NCBI GenBank assembly: GCA_947254645.1
Contig: CAMYDW010000001.1
Coordinates: forward strand, 1-64,000
Direction of reading: 5' to 3'
Source: an uncultured Peptococcaceae bacterium
Lineage (GTDB): Bacteria > Bacillota > Peptococcia > Peptococcales > Peptococcaceae
Length of the DNA: 64,000 nt
The translations under genes and the position numbers were made by a program. Every line of letters begins with the position of its first letter. Position 1 is the stretch's first letter. The notes below the pieces were generated by a model that was given only the letters and a program-made list of their open reading frames with translations, had not been told where the DNA came from and searched no databases. This document shows, one piece after another, positions 16,255 through 25,028 of this stretch.

Positions 16255-18525
16255 TTATGAGAGGAAAGGTTTTACCTTGAGCCCTTGGGCAGTTTGATAA
16301 ATTTCGATGGTACCAGATTGATGGGTACTGTAGGTTGGAATGTTCAGCCCTTGCAAGCCTTCTATAACCTCTTGGTGAGGGTGACCAAAGCGATTGGCCC
16401 TGCCACAGGAAATTACCGCCAGCCGTGGCTGATAGCGGCGATAGAAGCCCTCTTGCCAACTATTTTTACTTCCATGATGAGGCACCAATACCACATCGAG
16501 GGGTGCGTCCCAAGGGAAATCTTGCAGAAAGGGACCAGCCGTATCTCCAGGAAAAAGATAACGATGCTCTTTTTCTCTAAGGTAGGCCACCACTTGATGG
16601 CTGTTGTTTTCTAGCTGCTCGGTGCTATGAATAAGGGCAAGGTCAAGGGTGGTTGTAGGATGGAGTGTATAGCTATTCTCTTTCTCAATGGTTTGAATGG
16701 TGGTGCTTTTGAGATAAGGGAGAAGGGCTTGCCATTCACTGCTTTTTTGGGCCTTCTCGGAGGCGATGAGATGGTCCACCTTAAAATCTCGCAGGAGATG
16801 TGCAGTGCCATGAATGTGGTCGCTGTCGCTGTGGCTGATGACGATGGCAGAGAGATGGTTGACGCCACAATATCTCAAATATTGTGCCAGGGTATCCATG
16901 CTGGGTCCTGTGTCAAAGACGAGCCATTCCCCTTGCGCTGTCTGATAAGTGGCGCCACTCCCTTGGCCTACATCCACCACCGATAGCCGTAAATCTTTCG
17001 CTGCCCCACTACTGACACAAAGCAGAAGCAGGCTAAGGAGGAGCAGTCCCATGGCAGGCTTTTCTTTGTGTTTTTTGGCAGCGAAAAAGAAGAGGAGTAT
17101 CGTCATGCCATAGCCTAAGAGCATCCACCAAGGGGGTTGGCCAATGTAGCGGTGGAGGGGGCCAATGGTGGCAGTGACTGCGGACATGATGGCAACAATG
17201 GCATGAATGAGGATTTTGGTCGGCAAAAAGAAGAGCGGTGCCAGCGGCATACAAAGGCCAGACAATAATAGTGCCAATAATGCCAAGGGCACAAGGGCGC
17301 TGAACAGGGGAACAATACAAAGGTTCATCACCAGAGAAAGCGGGGCCACCATATAGAAATAATAAGCCACGAGAGGCAAGGTGATGGCTTCTGCAGCAAG
17401 GGTCACGGCAAGGGGCTTGGCAAGAGGGGCTGGTAAAAAGGTCAAAAGTTGTGTAAAAGGCCCTGTCAACAGAATGATGCCGAGCATGGCGATAAAGGAA
17501 AGCTGGAAGCCGATTTGCCACAAATTGTAGGGATTGGCAAGGAGCAAAAAAAGGGCCGCCAAGGCAATAATCGTCAAAGGATCATGGTAGCGATGCAGAC
17601 GCAGGGCGAAAAGGGCAATGATGGCCATCAAACTGGCTCGCACTGCTGGGGCAGAGGCATCGCTCAAGAGGGTGTAGAGGCCAAGCAAGATGATAAAAAG
17701 CACCAATAATCCCCAGGTATGTTGGCGCCGTAGGGCCTTTGCCAATAACAGTACAAAGGCAATGATAAAGCCAACATGCAAGCCAGAGACAGAAAAAATA
17801 TGAATGATACCATATTGCTGACTGAGGGTATAGAAGTCCTCATTCAAAAGGGAAACATCGCCAAAGAGGGTGGCCCAAATGAGGGCGCATTCCTCTTGGG
17901 TGAGGGCGTGTTCAAGAATCGCAAAGCTGTTCCTTTTTAGGGCATAGAGCTTCTCTCGCCAAAAGGGCATGGGCGCAATCACCTTGCCCACATCCTTGGC
18001 AGCAAAAAGGGTAAAGATGCCACGTTGTGCCAGCATTTTTTCTTCATTGAATCCGCCTGGAGAGGTCTGTGGTTGAGGGGCAGCGAAGGTGCCTTTAAAA
18101 GCATAGGTCGCATAAGGGAGATAGGTGGTTGTATCACCATAGGAACGTTTCAGTCGCACAGGCACAGCATGCTTTAAGGGATGCTCATCAATGGCCAGCA
18201 CTTGTCCATCAATAAACAAACGGTTCTTTGGGGCATTCGTGATAGTCAGTTGAATGGTGGCAGGTGCACCATGCTGAGATAAAAGGGCTTGATGGGCAAT
18301 GGTTTGGGTTTGTATGAGAAAAAAGCCGAGGAGAAAGCACAATAAATAAACAGAAAAACGGCAACGCTGGGACTGACGTGTCAAAAACACGCCAATCACT
18401 GCGCTGCCGCAAATTAGGCCGATAAATAATTTGAGAGAAATTGGACATAGATGTCCCATACAGAGGCCAAGGATAAAAATGCTGATTGCCACACAAAGTG
18501 GGCGTTTGACAGGATACAATCGCAT
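16255..18525 (-). CDS. comEC: ComEC/Rec2 DNA uptake channel with metallo-hydrolase domain
   Basis: This inner-membrane channel moves single-stranded DNA during transformation. An N-terminal DUF4131-like region with membrane segments comes first. The competence-domain motif FSVSGLHVGFIIA and many membrane helices follow. A C-terminal metallo-beta-lactamase-like domain carries SVVDVGQGSG and VISHSDSDHIHG, with VLVPHHGSKNSW as a later metal ligand site. ATG 18525 (756 aa) follows AAAGGAG by about 7 bases; an upstream ATG at 18552 lacks a site and would overlap comEA. It lies 13 bases after comEA. Confidence 0.92.
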   Translation of the reverse strand: MRLYPVKRPLCVAISIFILGLCMGHLCPISLKLFIGLICGSAVIGVFLTRQSQRCRFSVYLLCFLLGFFLIQTQTIAHQALLSQHGAPATIQLTITNAPKNRLFIDGQVLAIDEHPLKHAVPVRLKRSYGDTTTYLPYATYAFKGTFAAPQPQTSPGGFNEEKMLAQRGIFTLFAAKDVGKVIAPMPFWREKLYALKRNSFAILEHALTQEECALIWATLFGDVSLLNEDFYTLSQQYGIIHIFSVSGLHVGFIIAFVLLLAKALRRQHTWGLLVLFIILLGLYTLLSDASAPAVRASLMAIIALFALRLHRYHDPLTIIALAALFLLLANPYNLWQIGFQLSFIAMLGIILLTGPFTQLLTFLPAPLAKPLAVTLAAEAITLPLVAYYFYMVAPLSLVMNLCIVPLFSALVPLALLALLLSGLCMPLAPLFFLPTKILIHAIVAIMSAVTATIGPLHRYIGQPPWWMLLGYGMTILLFFFAAKKHKEKPAMGLLLLSLLLLCVSSGAAKDLRLSVVDVGQGSGATYQTAQGEWLVFDTGPSMDTLAQYLRYCGVNHLSAIVISHSDSDHIHGTAHLLRDFKVDHLIASEKAQKSSEWQALLPYLKSTTIQTIEKENSYTLHPTTTLDLALIHSTEQLENNSHQVVAYLREKEHRYLFPGDTAGPFLQDFPWDAPLDVVLVPHHGSKNSWQEGFYRRYQPRLAVISCGRANRFGHPHQEVIEGLQGLNIPTYSTHQSGTIEIYQTAQGLKVKPFLS

Positions 18526-18538
18526 GGCAGACTCCTTT

Positions 18539-19165
18539 TTAAAGTGTGACATGTGGTGTCAATTTCTCCAATGATTTTTCGCCGATGCCAGAGACTTCTT
18601 TTAGGTCTTCAATTTGCTGAAACCCTCCATGCTCCTCACGATAGGCAATAATCGCTTTGGCACGGGTTTCTCCTATGCCTGGCAAGGTCGAGAGCTCCTT
18701 TTCTGATGCAGTATTGATATTCACTAAGGTCCCCTCAGAAGCATTGCCAGAGGCTGGTGCTACAGGGCTTTCACCATAGGCAGGGACGACAATCTTTTGT
18801 CCATCGCTTAGACGCTGGGCAAGATTTAATTGAGATAAGTCGGCATTGGCCGTTGCACCAGCCACACGCACTGCATCATCAATGCGGTCTTCTGTGGTAA
18901 AGCTGTAAACCCCAGCCTTGGCGACTGCGCCAGTGACATGAACCTTGATTTCCTTAGAAGAAACGGTTTTTGGCGTCTTTTCAGTTGTGGCCTCCACGGG
19001 TGTTATTGGCTTTGCTAAGGTGAGGCCTTCTGTGTCGTGCCATTGGGTATAAACCTTCCCTAGCCAAAAGGAAACAAGGAGAAGAGACACCAGCCCGATG
19101 GCGATGATTTTTTTGTTGAGATGGGTATCAATCCATTCTTGAAGCTGTTCAATAAATCCTTGCAC
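18539..19165 (-). CDS. comEA: ComEA competence DNA-binding protein
   Basis: This membrane-anchored DNA receptor has one N-terminal membrane segment (KKIIAIGLVSLLLVSFWLG). A SLBB-like domain (KVHVTGAVAKAGVYSF) and a C-terminal helix-hairpin-helix pair (VNINTASEKELSTLPGIGE and EVSGIGEKSLEKL) follow. I prefer the GTG at 19165 (208 aa), because the GGAGG lies inside the longer frame that begins at TTG 19186. It is followed by comEC on the minus strand. No other competence genes are in the window. Confidence 0.88.
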   Translation of the reverse strand: MQGFIEQLQEWIDTHLNKKIIAIGLVSLLLVSFWLGKVYTQWHDTEGLTLAKPITPVEATTEKTPKTVSSKEIKVHVTGAVAKAGVYSFTTEDRIDDAVRVAGATANADLSQLNLAQRLSDGQKIVVPAYGESPVAPASGNASEGTLVNINTASEKELSTLPGIGETRAKAIIAYREEHGGFQQIEDLKEVSGIGEKSLEKLTPHVTL

Positions 19166-19236
19166 TTGTGTCAAACCTCCTGTCAATAGGCATCACATCA
19201 AATAAAGGTTGAAAAACTTGTCGTTGAAAAGAATGA

Positions 19237-20259
19237 TTAGACCTGTTGTCGGCCTTTGAGAGCAAAGGCCACACAGCAGTTGATAAGGACCTCTTCCACA
19301 AAGGTGGTCATGTTTAAGCCGCTGGTGCTCTTGCTTTTGACATCACAGTCAATGAGATAAATATAGAGTCGGCTTAGGCTTTTGGTGGGTAAGAGACCTG
19401 CTTGATTGATTAATTTTTTGACATAGAATTCATGACGATTCAACGCTTTTTGAATACTTGCTAAGCGCATGCCTTTGGCGAGCATGCCCTGAACCTCTAA
19501 GAGCCGTCGAATGGTGTTGCATAGTTGGCTCAAAATCTCATGGGGCTTACTTCCGAGAGCGAGGCAATCCTCATAAGCTGCCAAGGCCGCATCTGCTTTA
19601 CCTGCTGTCATGGCATCGGTCAAGTTGAAAATCGACAGGGAAGGGGTTGGGGTAATGATGTCTTTTACCGCCTCCCCAGAGATAAAAACATCCTGTTCTT
19701 GGGCTGTATAGAGGAAAAGCTTCTCGAGCTCACTGGCCATTTCTAAGGTACTCATATTCATGGCAGTTTCTTGAAGCATCGCCATGGCCTCTGGTGTGAA
19801 GGATTTATTTTGCTTTTTGGCTTCAGCACGTAGCCAAGAGGAAATATCTGCCTTCTTTTTGGGTTGTATACATTGTTGATGGTCCACAACCTTCAGTAGC
19901 TTTTTGAGAAAGCCTTTGGCCGCACCGTCTAAGACATAGCGAAAAATCACCACTGTTTCAGGATTGGGATCTTCGGCAAAAGCGAGCAAGGCTTTTTCTT
20001 CATCACTCAGCTTCTTGCCATCGCTGTTCAAAAATGCTGGCTGACGAATGAAGATGACGCGACGCTTCGACATGAAAGGCTGACTGCGTGCCAACATCAA
20101 TACATCAGCAATCGAGATGCTTTCATCTTCTATGCGTTCTAAATTGAAAGCCCGAGTGGTATCCTCGGGCAGTGCAGCTTGAATCAATTTTTGTATGAGT
20201 ATATCTATGCGATGTTCATCATCGCCATAAAATAGGGTGATGCCGTAAGGAAGAGTCAT
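19237..20259 (-). CDS. holA: DNA polymerase III delta subunit
   Basis: This clamp-loader subunit opens the sliding clamp. The 340-aa protein starts MTLPYGITLFYGDDEHRID, like HolA proteins that hold the YGDD/E nucleotide-binding-fold start. It has VIFIRQPAFLNS and LNRHEFYVKKL, which I recall as typical of the family. ATG 20259 overlaps the stop of the upstream DD-peptidase-like gene by one base. holA next to comEA/comEC is common in Bacillota. Confidence in the family is high; no catalytic residues are expected. Confidence 0.88.
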   Translation of the reverse strand: MTLPYGITLFYGDDEHRIDILIQKLIQAALPEDTTRAFNLERIEDESISIADVLMLARSQPFMSKRRVIFIRQPAFLNSDGKKLSDEEKALLAFAEDPNPETVVIFRYVLDGAAKGFLKKLLKVVDHQQCIQPKKKADISSWLRAEAKKQNKSFTPEAMAMLQETAMNMSTLEMASELEKLFLYTAQEQDVFISGEAVKDIITPTPSLSIFNLTDAMTAGKADAALAAYEDCLALGSKPHEILSQLCNTIRRLLEVQGMLAKGMRLASIQKALNRHEFYVKKLINQAGLLPTKSLSRLYIYLIDCDVKSKSTSGLNMTTFVEEVLINCCVAFALKGRQQV

Positions 20260-21677
20260 TATCTGCCACCACGACGGGTACTATTTTTTTCTTGCAGACG
20301 TTGTTCCAACCCTTTGCGGCCATTTTCGGAGCCTTTGGATGGGTTCTTGAGTGGCAAGGATGGTTTTTTCTTGGTGCCCTGATGCGGTTGCTTTTGTGCA
20401 GGGTGATTGCCAGATGGTTTTGCCTGTGGCTTCTTGGTATTAGGGCGCATCCCTTGTGGCATCATAGCTTTACCAGTAGGTCGTTTTTTGGCTGCTGGTT
20501 TCTTTTGAGCTGAACGCAGCATATTAAATAGTACGTACCCTGCCGTCCCAAGGCAGAGAATCAACAACAAAATAAAGCCAATCAATAACCAATTGATGCC
20601 AGCACCTGCAGAATCCATTGCCTTAAGAGGCACTTCGTGGATGACTTTGTCGCCATCATAGACCTTTAAGGTGCCGACTACATCATTTTGTTTTATTGGG
20701 AGCTTCGGATTGTTGATGACGATATTAGAATGGATATGATTTTTACCGCCTTCTGCAGTGATGATTGAATAATCTTCAGAAGCAGACACACGCACGGCTT
20801 TGTTTTTGCTAAATTGTAAGGTGGTGAGTGGTTTGTTCTTTGTCACGACCTTTTTTAGTGACGTGCCAGAAAATCCTAAATCAATGATTTCTTTCATTTG
20901 CTTATAAGCAGTTTCAGTATTTTTGGCCTTTAGGATGACCCCAATGACAGTACGTTCAGATTTGCTCACGCTGGCTGCTAAATGAACAGGATCCGCCACA
21001 TTGATTTTTAAACCAACGGCTTGCTTGTCCACTTCCTGCATGCCATTAACATTGACAATGCTGTCTTGATTCATTTCACTTTTCCATTCCATATTTGGTT
21101 GGATGGCCAATTCGACATATTTCGGTAGAGAAGAGGCATGGGCAGCCAAAATGGCAAAATCCTTTGCCGTAGTGGTTTGGCCTTTAGCGCCGCCATATAC
21201 AGATTTAAAAGAGGTGTCTGACATGCCTAGTTCTTTTGCACGCTTGTTCATCAAGTCCACAAAATCCTTCTCACTGCCAGCCATATGGACGGCGGCAGCA
21301 ACAGAAGCATCGTTGGCATTGTAAACAATGATGCCTTCGAGTAAGTCAGACAAATGCACCTTTTCACCCTTGCGCAAATAGAGACGGTTGCCACTATTGG
21401 CTTTGTCTGGGATTTCAGGCACTGTGACTGAATCATTGAGATTCCCCTGCTCAATGATTAGCACAGATGTCATCATCTGCACAAGACTTTGTGGGTCTAT
21501 TTCTTTGTCGTAATTATTGCCAAATAGCACTTGATGGGTGTCCCCATCGACAACGGCATAGCTTTCTGCATCCACCGTTGGTAGGTCTTCTTCCAAAATA
21601 TCTGCGTAGGATGCCACAGGCATTAGTGCGAATACCAACGCCAGCACTAACAGGGAAGATAAAAATTTTTTTCTCAT
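20259..21677 (-). CDS. DD-carboxypeptidase-like protein (S11 family) lacking all catalytic motifs
   Basis: The 472-aa protein has a signal peptide (residues 1-25, ending VASYA) and an S11 D-Ala-D-Ala carboxypeptidase fold. A membrane segment lies at about 362-387, followed by a basic, Pro/Lys-rich tail of about 85 residues. SxxK is S64-L-V-Q67, SxN is N120-A-N122, and KTG is K224-I-N226, so the catalytic Lys, Ser and Thr/Gly are replaced. It is therefore predicted to be inactive as a peptidase. The fold signature remains (ANDASVAAAVHMAG, AKELGMSDTSF). It overlaps holA by one base. Confidence 0.8.
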   Translation of the reverse strand: MRKKFLSSLLVLALVFALMPVASYADILEEDLPTVDAESYAVVDGDTHQVLFGNNYDKEIDPQSLVQMMTSVLIIEQGNLNDSVTVPEIPDKANSGNRLYLRKGEKVHLSDLLEGIIVYNANDASVAAAVHMAGSEKDFVDLMNKRAKELGMSDTSFKSVYGGAKGQTTTAKDFAILAAHASSLPKYVELAIQPNMEWKSEMNQDSIVNVNGMQEVDKQAVGLKINVADPVHLAASVSKSERTVIGVILKAKNTETAYKQMKEIIDLGFSGTSLKKVVTKNKPLTTLQFSKNKAVRVSASEDYSIITAEGGKNHIHSNIVINNPKLPIKQNDVVGTLKVYDGDKVIHEVPLKAMDSAGAGINWLLIGFILLLILCLGTAGYVLFNMLRSAQKKPAAKKRPTGKAMMPQGMRPNTKKPQAKPSGNHPAQKQPHQGTKKKPSLPLKNPSKGSENGRKGLEQRLQEKNSTRRGGR

Positions 21678-21879
21678 GATATGTTTTCACTCCTTGTATT
21701 GGCAATCTCACACTATATATAGTAAAAATAGTATAAAATACCCTGATAACATACTTTATTATATAAAAAAATAAGATTTCTGACTAGTCTTATATGGTTG
21801 AAATTTGGATACAAATGTGAAAAAATAACATAGTATAAATTTATATTAACATAAAATATAAAACATTGCGTAAGGAATG

Positions 21880-21948
21880 ATGAAAAAATTTATCTTATTA
21901 TTTATCATATATTTTATAGGGTTTGCAATAGCAATTATTTTTTTGTGA
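21880..21948 (+). CDS. Possible 22-residue hydrophobic peptide
   Basis: ATG 21880 (or 21877) opens a short frame that reads MKKFILLFIIYFIGFAIAII followed by FL and a stop. It is one membrane helix with a two-lysine start. A TAAGG is close upstream, though spacing is short. It ends 12 bases before the next gene, which has its own GAAGGAG. It could be a real small membrane protein or a chance frame in AT-rich DNA. No promoter was identified. Confidence 0.35.
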   Translation: MKKFILLFIIYFIGFAIAIIFL

Positions 21949-21960
21949 AGGAGTTCGACA

Positions 21961-22272
21961 ATGTGGTATAAAAAATGGCAAGAGGCCTCGATGTTATCCA
22001 AGATGGCATATCTCTTTACGGGTCTATTATTTTTTCTCATTCCTTTTAGTGGATTGGTGTTGGAATCGTTGAATATTCATTGGATTGGCTTTGAAAGCTT
22101 GTTTTTTCTTTATTTATTTTCTATAGGCCTTTCTCTGATGGCGCGAGAATGGAAGCTTGCCCTTGTGGTCTGCTCAGGTACAATTGCTATCTATGCGCTG
22201 ACCTTGGGAGTATCAGAGGTGCTTTGGTATTATCTAAAGACTTGGTTTGCCGTTGATATTTCTTATCGCTAA
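21961..22272 (+). CDS. Small hypothetical membrane protein
   Basis: This 103-aa protein has about three hydrophobic helices (around residues 16-34, 41-60 and 66-90) and a basic start, MWYKKWQEASML. GAAGGAG lies 7 bases before ATG 21961. I do not recognise the family. It lies between the divergent DD-peptidase-like gene and a convergent phosphoesterase-fold gene, and shares a terminator with the latter. No function is proposed. Confidence 0.65.
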   Translation: MWYKKWQEASMLSKMAYLFTGLLFFLIPFSGLVLESLNIHWIGFESLFFLYLFSIGLSLMAREWKLALVVCSGTIAIYALTLGVSEVLWYYLKTWFAVDISYR

Positions 22273-22295
22273 GGGTGCCAATAGAAAGAGGCATC

Positions 22296-22328
22296 AAAAA
22301 AAGACGTCTCATTAGGAGGCGTCTTTTT
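22296..22328. terminator. Bidirectional terminator
   Basis: GACGTCTC (22303-22310) pairs with GAGGCGTC (22316-22323) with one G-T pair. A runs lie upstream and T runs downstream, between converging genes. Confidence 0.8.
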
Positions 22329-22336
22329 GCGTGGTA

Positions 22337-23437
22337 TTATTTTTCAAAGGTACATTCCATCATAACAGGTTGATGGTCTGAATAACGAAAAGCGAGGTCT
22401 TTGGTTTCGCACTGCTTCACATGGAGGTTCTTTGACACAATAAAGCCATCAATAATGTAGTATTGAAAGGTATCGTGGTCTGCATTCACATAGGGTTGAT
22501 CAAGGGAACGGCAGGAAGGCTTGTCATTGTTCATAAGGAACTGCCAGCTTTCATCAAAAAGATTCACATCCAAGATACCAGCATGCCACTTTCCTTCTTG
22601 GGCAGGGTAGGCACTGGTGTCTAACGAAGAGAAGGTTTGATTAAAATCTCCACCAGCAATGACATAGTTACCTTTGGCCATTTCTTTGTCGAGCACTTCC
22701 TTGAGGACCCTCGTTTGCGCGAGCTTTCCTTCTCCCTTGTCGTAGGCTTCAAGGTGCAGATTGATCATTACCAATTCCTTATCGCTGCCGTTGATTGGCA
22801 AACGATGAACGAGCAAGCAGCGTTTGAGATTCGCCGTGCGGACAGGCCAGTCAAAAGACACTGGCAGCTGTACTCGAGTAGCAGAGGTGACAGCGTGCTG
22901 GGTCAATGTCATAATACCAGCATCGACCTTGCCAATAGGTGGTATTGGGTAAGGAATAAAAGAGACTTTAAAATTATTCGCAAAGCTATTGTTGTAAGGT
23001 TGTTGCTTGTTGTTAATCAGGGAAAACAAGGTATCTGCTTCATTGATATGATAAGAACGATTGGCATTTTGGTCTACCTCTTGAAGGAAGACCACATCTG
23101 CATTGGTCGTGGCAATTTCTTTGCCAATTTGTGCTAAATTCTCATGGACCTCCTCTTTCGTGGCTGCTCTTACTTCTTTGCCGCCATCCATAAAGAAGTC
23201 TGCTGTTTCGCCCAGGGCACCATAGCCGATATTCCACGTGAGAATGCGCAATGGTTGGTCGATGGCGATGGGACTTTGTCCTTCGTTGTTTTGAATGGCG
23301 ATGTTTTCCTTTGCTGCTGGCTGATATTCTGTTACTGTAAGAACAGCCACCAAGCCTGCAAAAGCGAGGTTGCCTAAGAGGACAAGAAGCAGAACTGCTT
23401 TTAAAATAGATTTCAAAAAATGACTTTTTTTCTTCAA
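22337..23437 (-). CDS. Membrane-anchored endonuclease/exonuclease/phosphatase-family protein
   Basis: The 366-aa protein has a single N-terminal hydrophobic helix (AVLLLVLLGNLAFAGLVAVL) that places the enzyme outside the membrane. Motifs of the EEP (DNase I-like) fold are present: ILTWNIGYG, VFLQEVDQN, MINLHLEAY, GGDFNQTF and the C-terminal SDHQP. Substrate may be nucleic acid, phosphoinositide or another phosphodiester; it cannot be told. I chose TTG 23437 because GGGAG is 8 bases upstream; a longer frame from 23545 has no ribosome site and adds an unlikely tail. Confidence 0.8.
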   Translation of the reverse strand: MKKKSHFLKSILKAVLLLVLLGNLAFAGLVAVLTVTEYQPAAKENIAIQNNEGQSPIAIDQPLRILTWNIGYGALGETADFFMDGGKEVRAATKEEVHENLAQIGKEIATTNADVVFLQEVDQNANRSYHINEADTLFSLINNKQQPYNNSFANNFKVSFIPYPIPPIGKVDAGIMTLTQHAVTSATRVQLPVSFDWPVRTANLKRCLLVHRLPINGSDKELVMINLHLEAYDKGEGKLAQTRVLKEVLDKEMAKGNYVIAGGDFNQTFSSLDTSAYPAQEGKWHAGILDVNLFDESWQFLMNNDKPSCRSLDQPYVNADHDTFQYYIIDGFIVSKNLHVKQCETKDLAFRYSDHQPVMMECTFEK

Positions 23438-23566
23438 AATAAATGCTCCCTGTGTCAGAATTTGAACATAAGTCTTTTCATGTTCGGTTTTTATAGCTAT
23501 TATATTAGTGGAAAAGATATGGTGGTGCAATGAAAAAATATGCACGCCTTATACCATGGAGGAACT

Positions 23567-24493
23567 ATGACATTTCATATCGTAATCAATCCCTTTGGCG
23601 CTTCTGGTCGTGCTTTGGCAGAGTGGCATCGTGTAGAGGAAATCTTAGAAAAACGCACCATTGATTATAAAGTGTATTTTTCAAGTAGACAACAACCAAT
23701 TGATGCCATTTGCCGTCGCTTAACCACTACGGAAGAGGTGGTTTATCTTCTTATCATTGGTGGCGATGGCACCATGAATGAAGCCCTCAACGGCATTGTC
23801 AATGTGGAAAAGGTAAGACTTGGCTATATTCCAGCAGGTTCAGGGAATGATTTGGCAAAGGGGCTGGGCTTGGTGGAGGACACCGAAGCATTGCTCAATA
23901 TTATTCTCCAGGGCTATGTGCATCGTTCCGTGGATATTGGCGTGGCGACCTATCGTTGTGAGCAACATTTTCAGTCACGTCGTTTCTTTGTAGGTTGTGG
24001 CATCGGTTTTGATGCAGAAATTTGCCACCGTGTGTTGTTTGGCTGGTGGAAGAAGCTTTTAAACAAGTGTGGGCTTGGTAAGTTTGTTTATTTGATGGTG
24101 GCACTCCGCTTGATTTTTGTCAGCAAAATGGTTCCAGTATCTATTAGCTATGATGATGAAAGCATTTTTTATAACCGTTGCTTGTTTGCCGTGACAATGA
24201 ATCATCCTTATGAGGGTGGTGGCTTCCAATTTTGTCCTTCTGCCGTTAATAATGATGGCCGCTTAGAAGTGATGACAGTCAATGATATACATCGTTGGAT
24301 GATTTTTCGCGTGTTTCCAAAAGCTTATCATGGGACGCATCTCTCCTTTAAGGGGATTGGGATGAAATCAGGGAAGCATATTGTTGTTCGTACACAGACA
24401 CCAATGTGGTTGCATACCGATGGGGAAGTGCTTGGCATGACCGATGAGGTGACCATTGAAACCCAAGCAGAACAGCTCCAGCTCTTGATGTAA
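23567..24493 (+). CDS. Diacylglycerol kinase family lipid kinase (YegS/BmrU type)
   Basis: This soluble or peripheral lipid kinase (308 aa) has GGDGTMNEALNGI (65-77), IPAGSGNDLAKGLG (88-101) and an initial INPFGASGRA, which are the DAG-kinase nucleotide-binding and catalytic motifs. GGAGG lies 5 bases upstream of ATG 23567. In Bacillota such enzymes recycle diacylglycerol or phosphorylate related lipids. The gene begins 129 bases from the divergent phosphoesterase-fold gene. Confidence 0.85.
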   Translation: MTFHIVINPFGASGRALAEWHRVEEILEKRTIDYKVYFSSRQQPIDAICRRLTTTEEVVYLLIIGGDGTMNEALNGIVNVEKVRLGYIPAGSGNDLAKGLGLVEDTEALLNIILQGYVHRSVDIGVATYRCEQHFQSRRFFVGCGIGFDAEICHRVLFGWWKKLLNKCGLGKFVYLMVALRLIFVSKMVPVSISYDDESIFYNRCLFAVTMNHPYEGGGFQFCPSAVNNDGRLEVMTVNDIHRWMIFRVFPKAYHGTHLSFKGIGMKSGKHIVVRTQTPMWLHTDGEVLGMTDEVTIETQAEQLQLLM

Positions 24494-24593
24494 GGGAATA
24501 ATTGATTTATTATAAAGTAATAATATAAATAAAAATAATCAAACATATAAGTGCAAATACGGGATGAAAGACACCGTGGACGTACATTTGCCC

Positions 24594-24621
24594 TTGACTC
24601 GCGTATATGCTGTGCTATAAT
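24594..24621 (+). promoter_or_regulatory. Promoter of the glycine riboswitch transcript
   Basis: TTGACT (24594-24599), 16 bases, then a perfect TATAAT (24616-24621). The predicted start is near 24628. The preceding 24494-24593 is AT-rich with no gene seen. Confidence 0.8.
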
Positions 24622-24667
24622 TGGCATTGTTACACAACTGCATAGCGTGAACGCCTGTTGAACAGGC

Positions 24668-24852
24668 CAGTAGCATGTTAGAAGAAGGCTATAGGAAAAC
24701 AGCAATTTGCTTGCCGAAGGGTTTACGATCTCAGGTGTCTCCATTTTGAGACAGGACTGTAGCTGGATGACAATCTGGAGAATCTCATTCATTTGGGTGC
24801 CGAAGGTGAAAGCGCGCGAGCGTGAATCTCTCAGGCAAAAGGACAGACAGCT
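24668..24852 (+). ncRNA. Tandem glycine riboswitch
   Basis: Two aptamers can be recognised from conserved segments. Aptamer 1 contains TTGCCGAAGGG, GATCTCAGG and GACAGGACTG. Aptamer 2 contains GGTGCCGAAGG and the near-consensus TCTCTCAGGCAAAAGGACAG (24827-24846). A GCCTGTT/AACAGGC hairpin (24653-24667) precedes them. The riboswitch lies upstream of an AGCS sodium:amino-acid symporter, in line with glycine control of uptake or efflux. Boundaries are approximate. Confidence 0.88.
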
Positions 24853-24856
24853 ATTT

Positions 24857-24879
24857 AATCCGACGATGTCGGATTTTTT
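24857..24879 (+). terminator. Riboswitch-linked intrinsic terminator
   Basis: AATCCGAC / GTCGGATT with a GAT loop and a T run begins five bases after the second aptamer. It is probably the regulated hairpin of the expression platform. Confidence 0.75.
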
Positions 24880-24880
24880 G

Positions 24881-24948
24881 AGCACTAAAAAATTAGTGCT
24901 GGCTTTGTACCCAAAGAGTGAAAGACAATCATCTTTCGCTCTTTTTTT
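24881..24948 (+). terminator. Second hairpin and second terminator in the riboswitch leader
   Basis: AGCACTAA / TTAGTGCT (24881-24900) is a perfect hairpin without a T run. GAGTGAAAGA / TCTTTCGCTC (24916-24941, one wobble) with seven T is a full intrinsic terminator. Both lie between the first terminator and the symporter start at 25029. Confidence 0.75.
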
Positions 24949-25028
24949 GTACCCTTTTATGAGCTAACCGTCTATGCAAGTCATTATTTTTAACGTCTTG
25001 GGCGTTGGTAAAGAAAGCAGGGGGAAAT

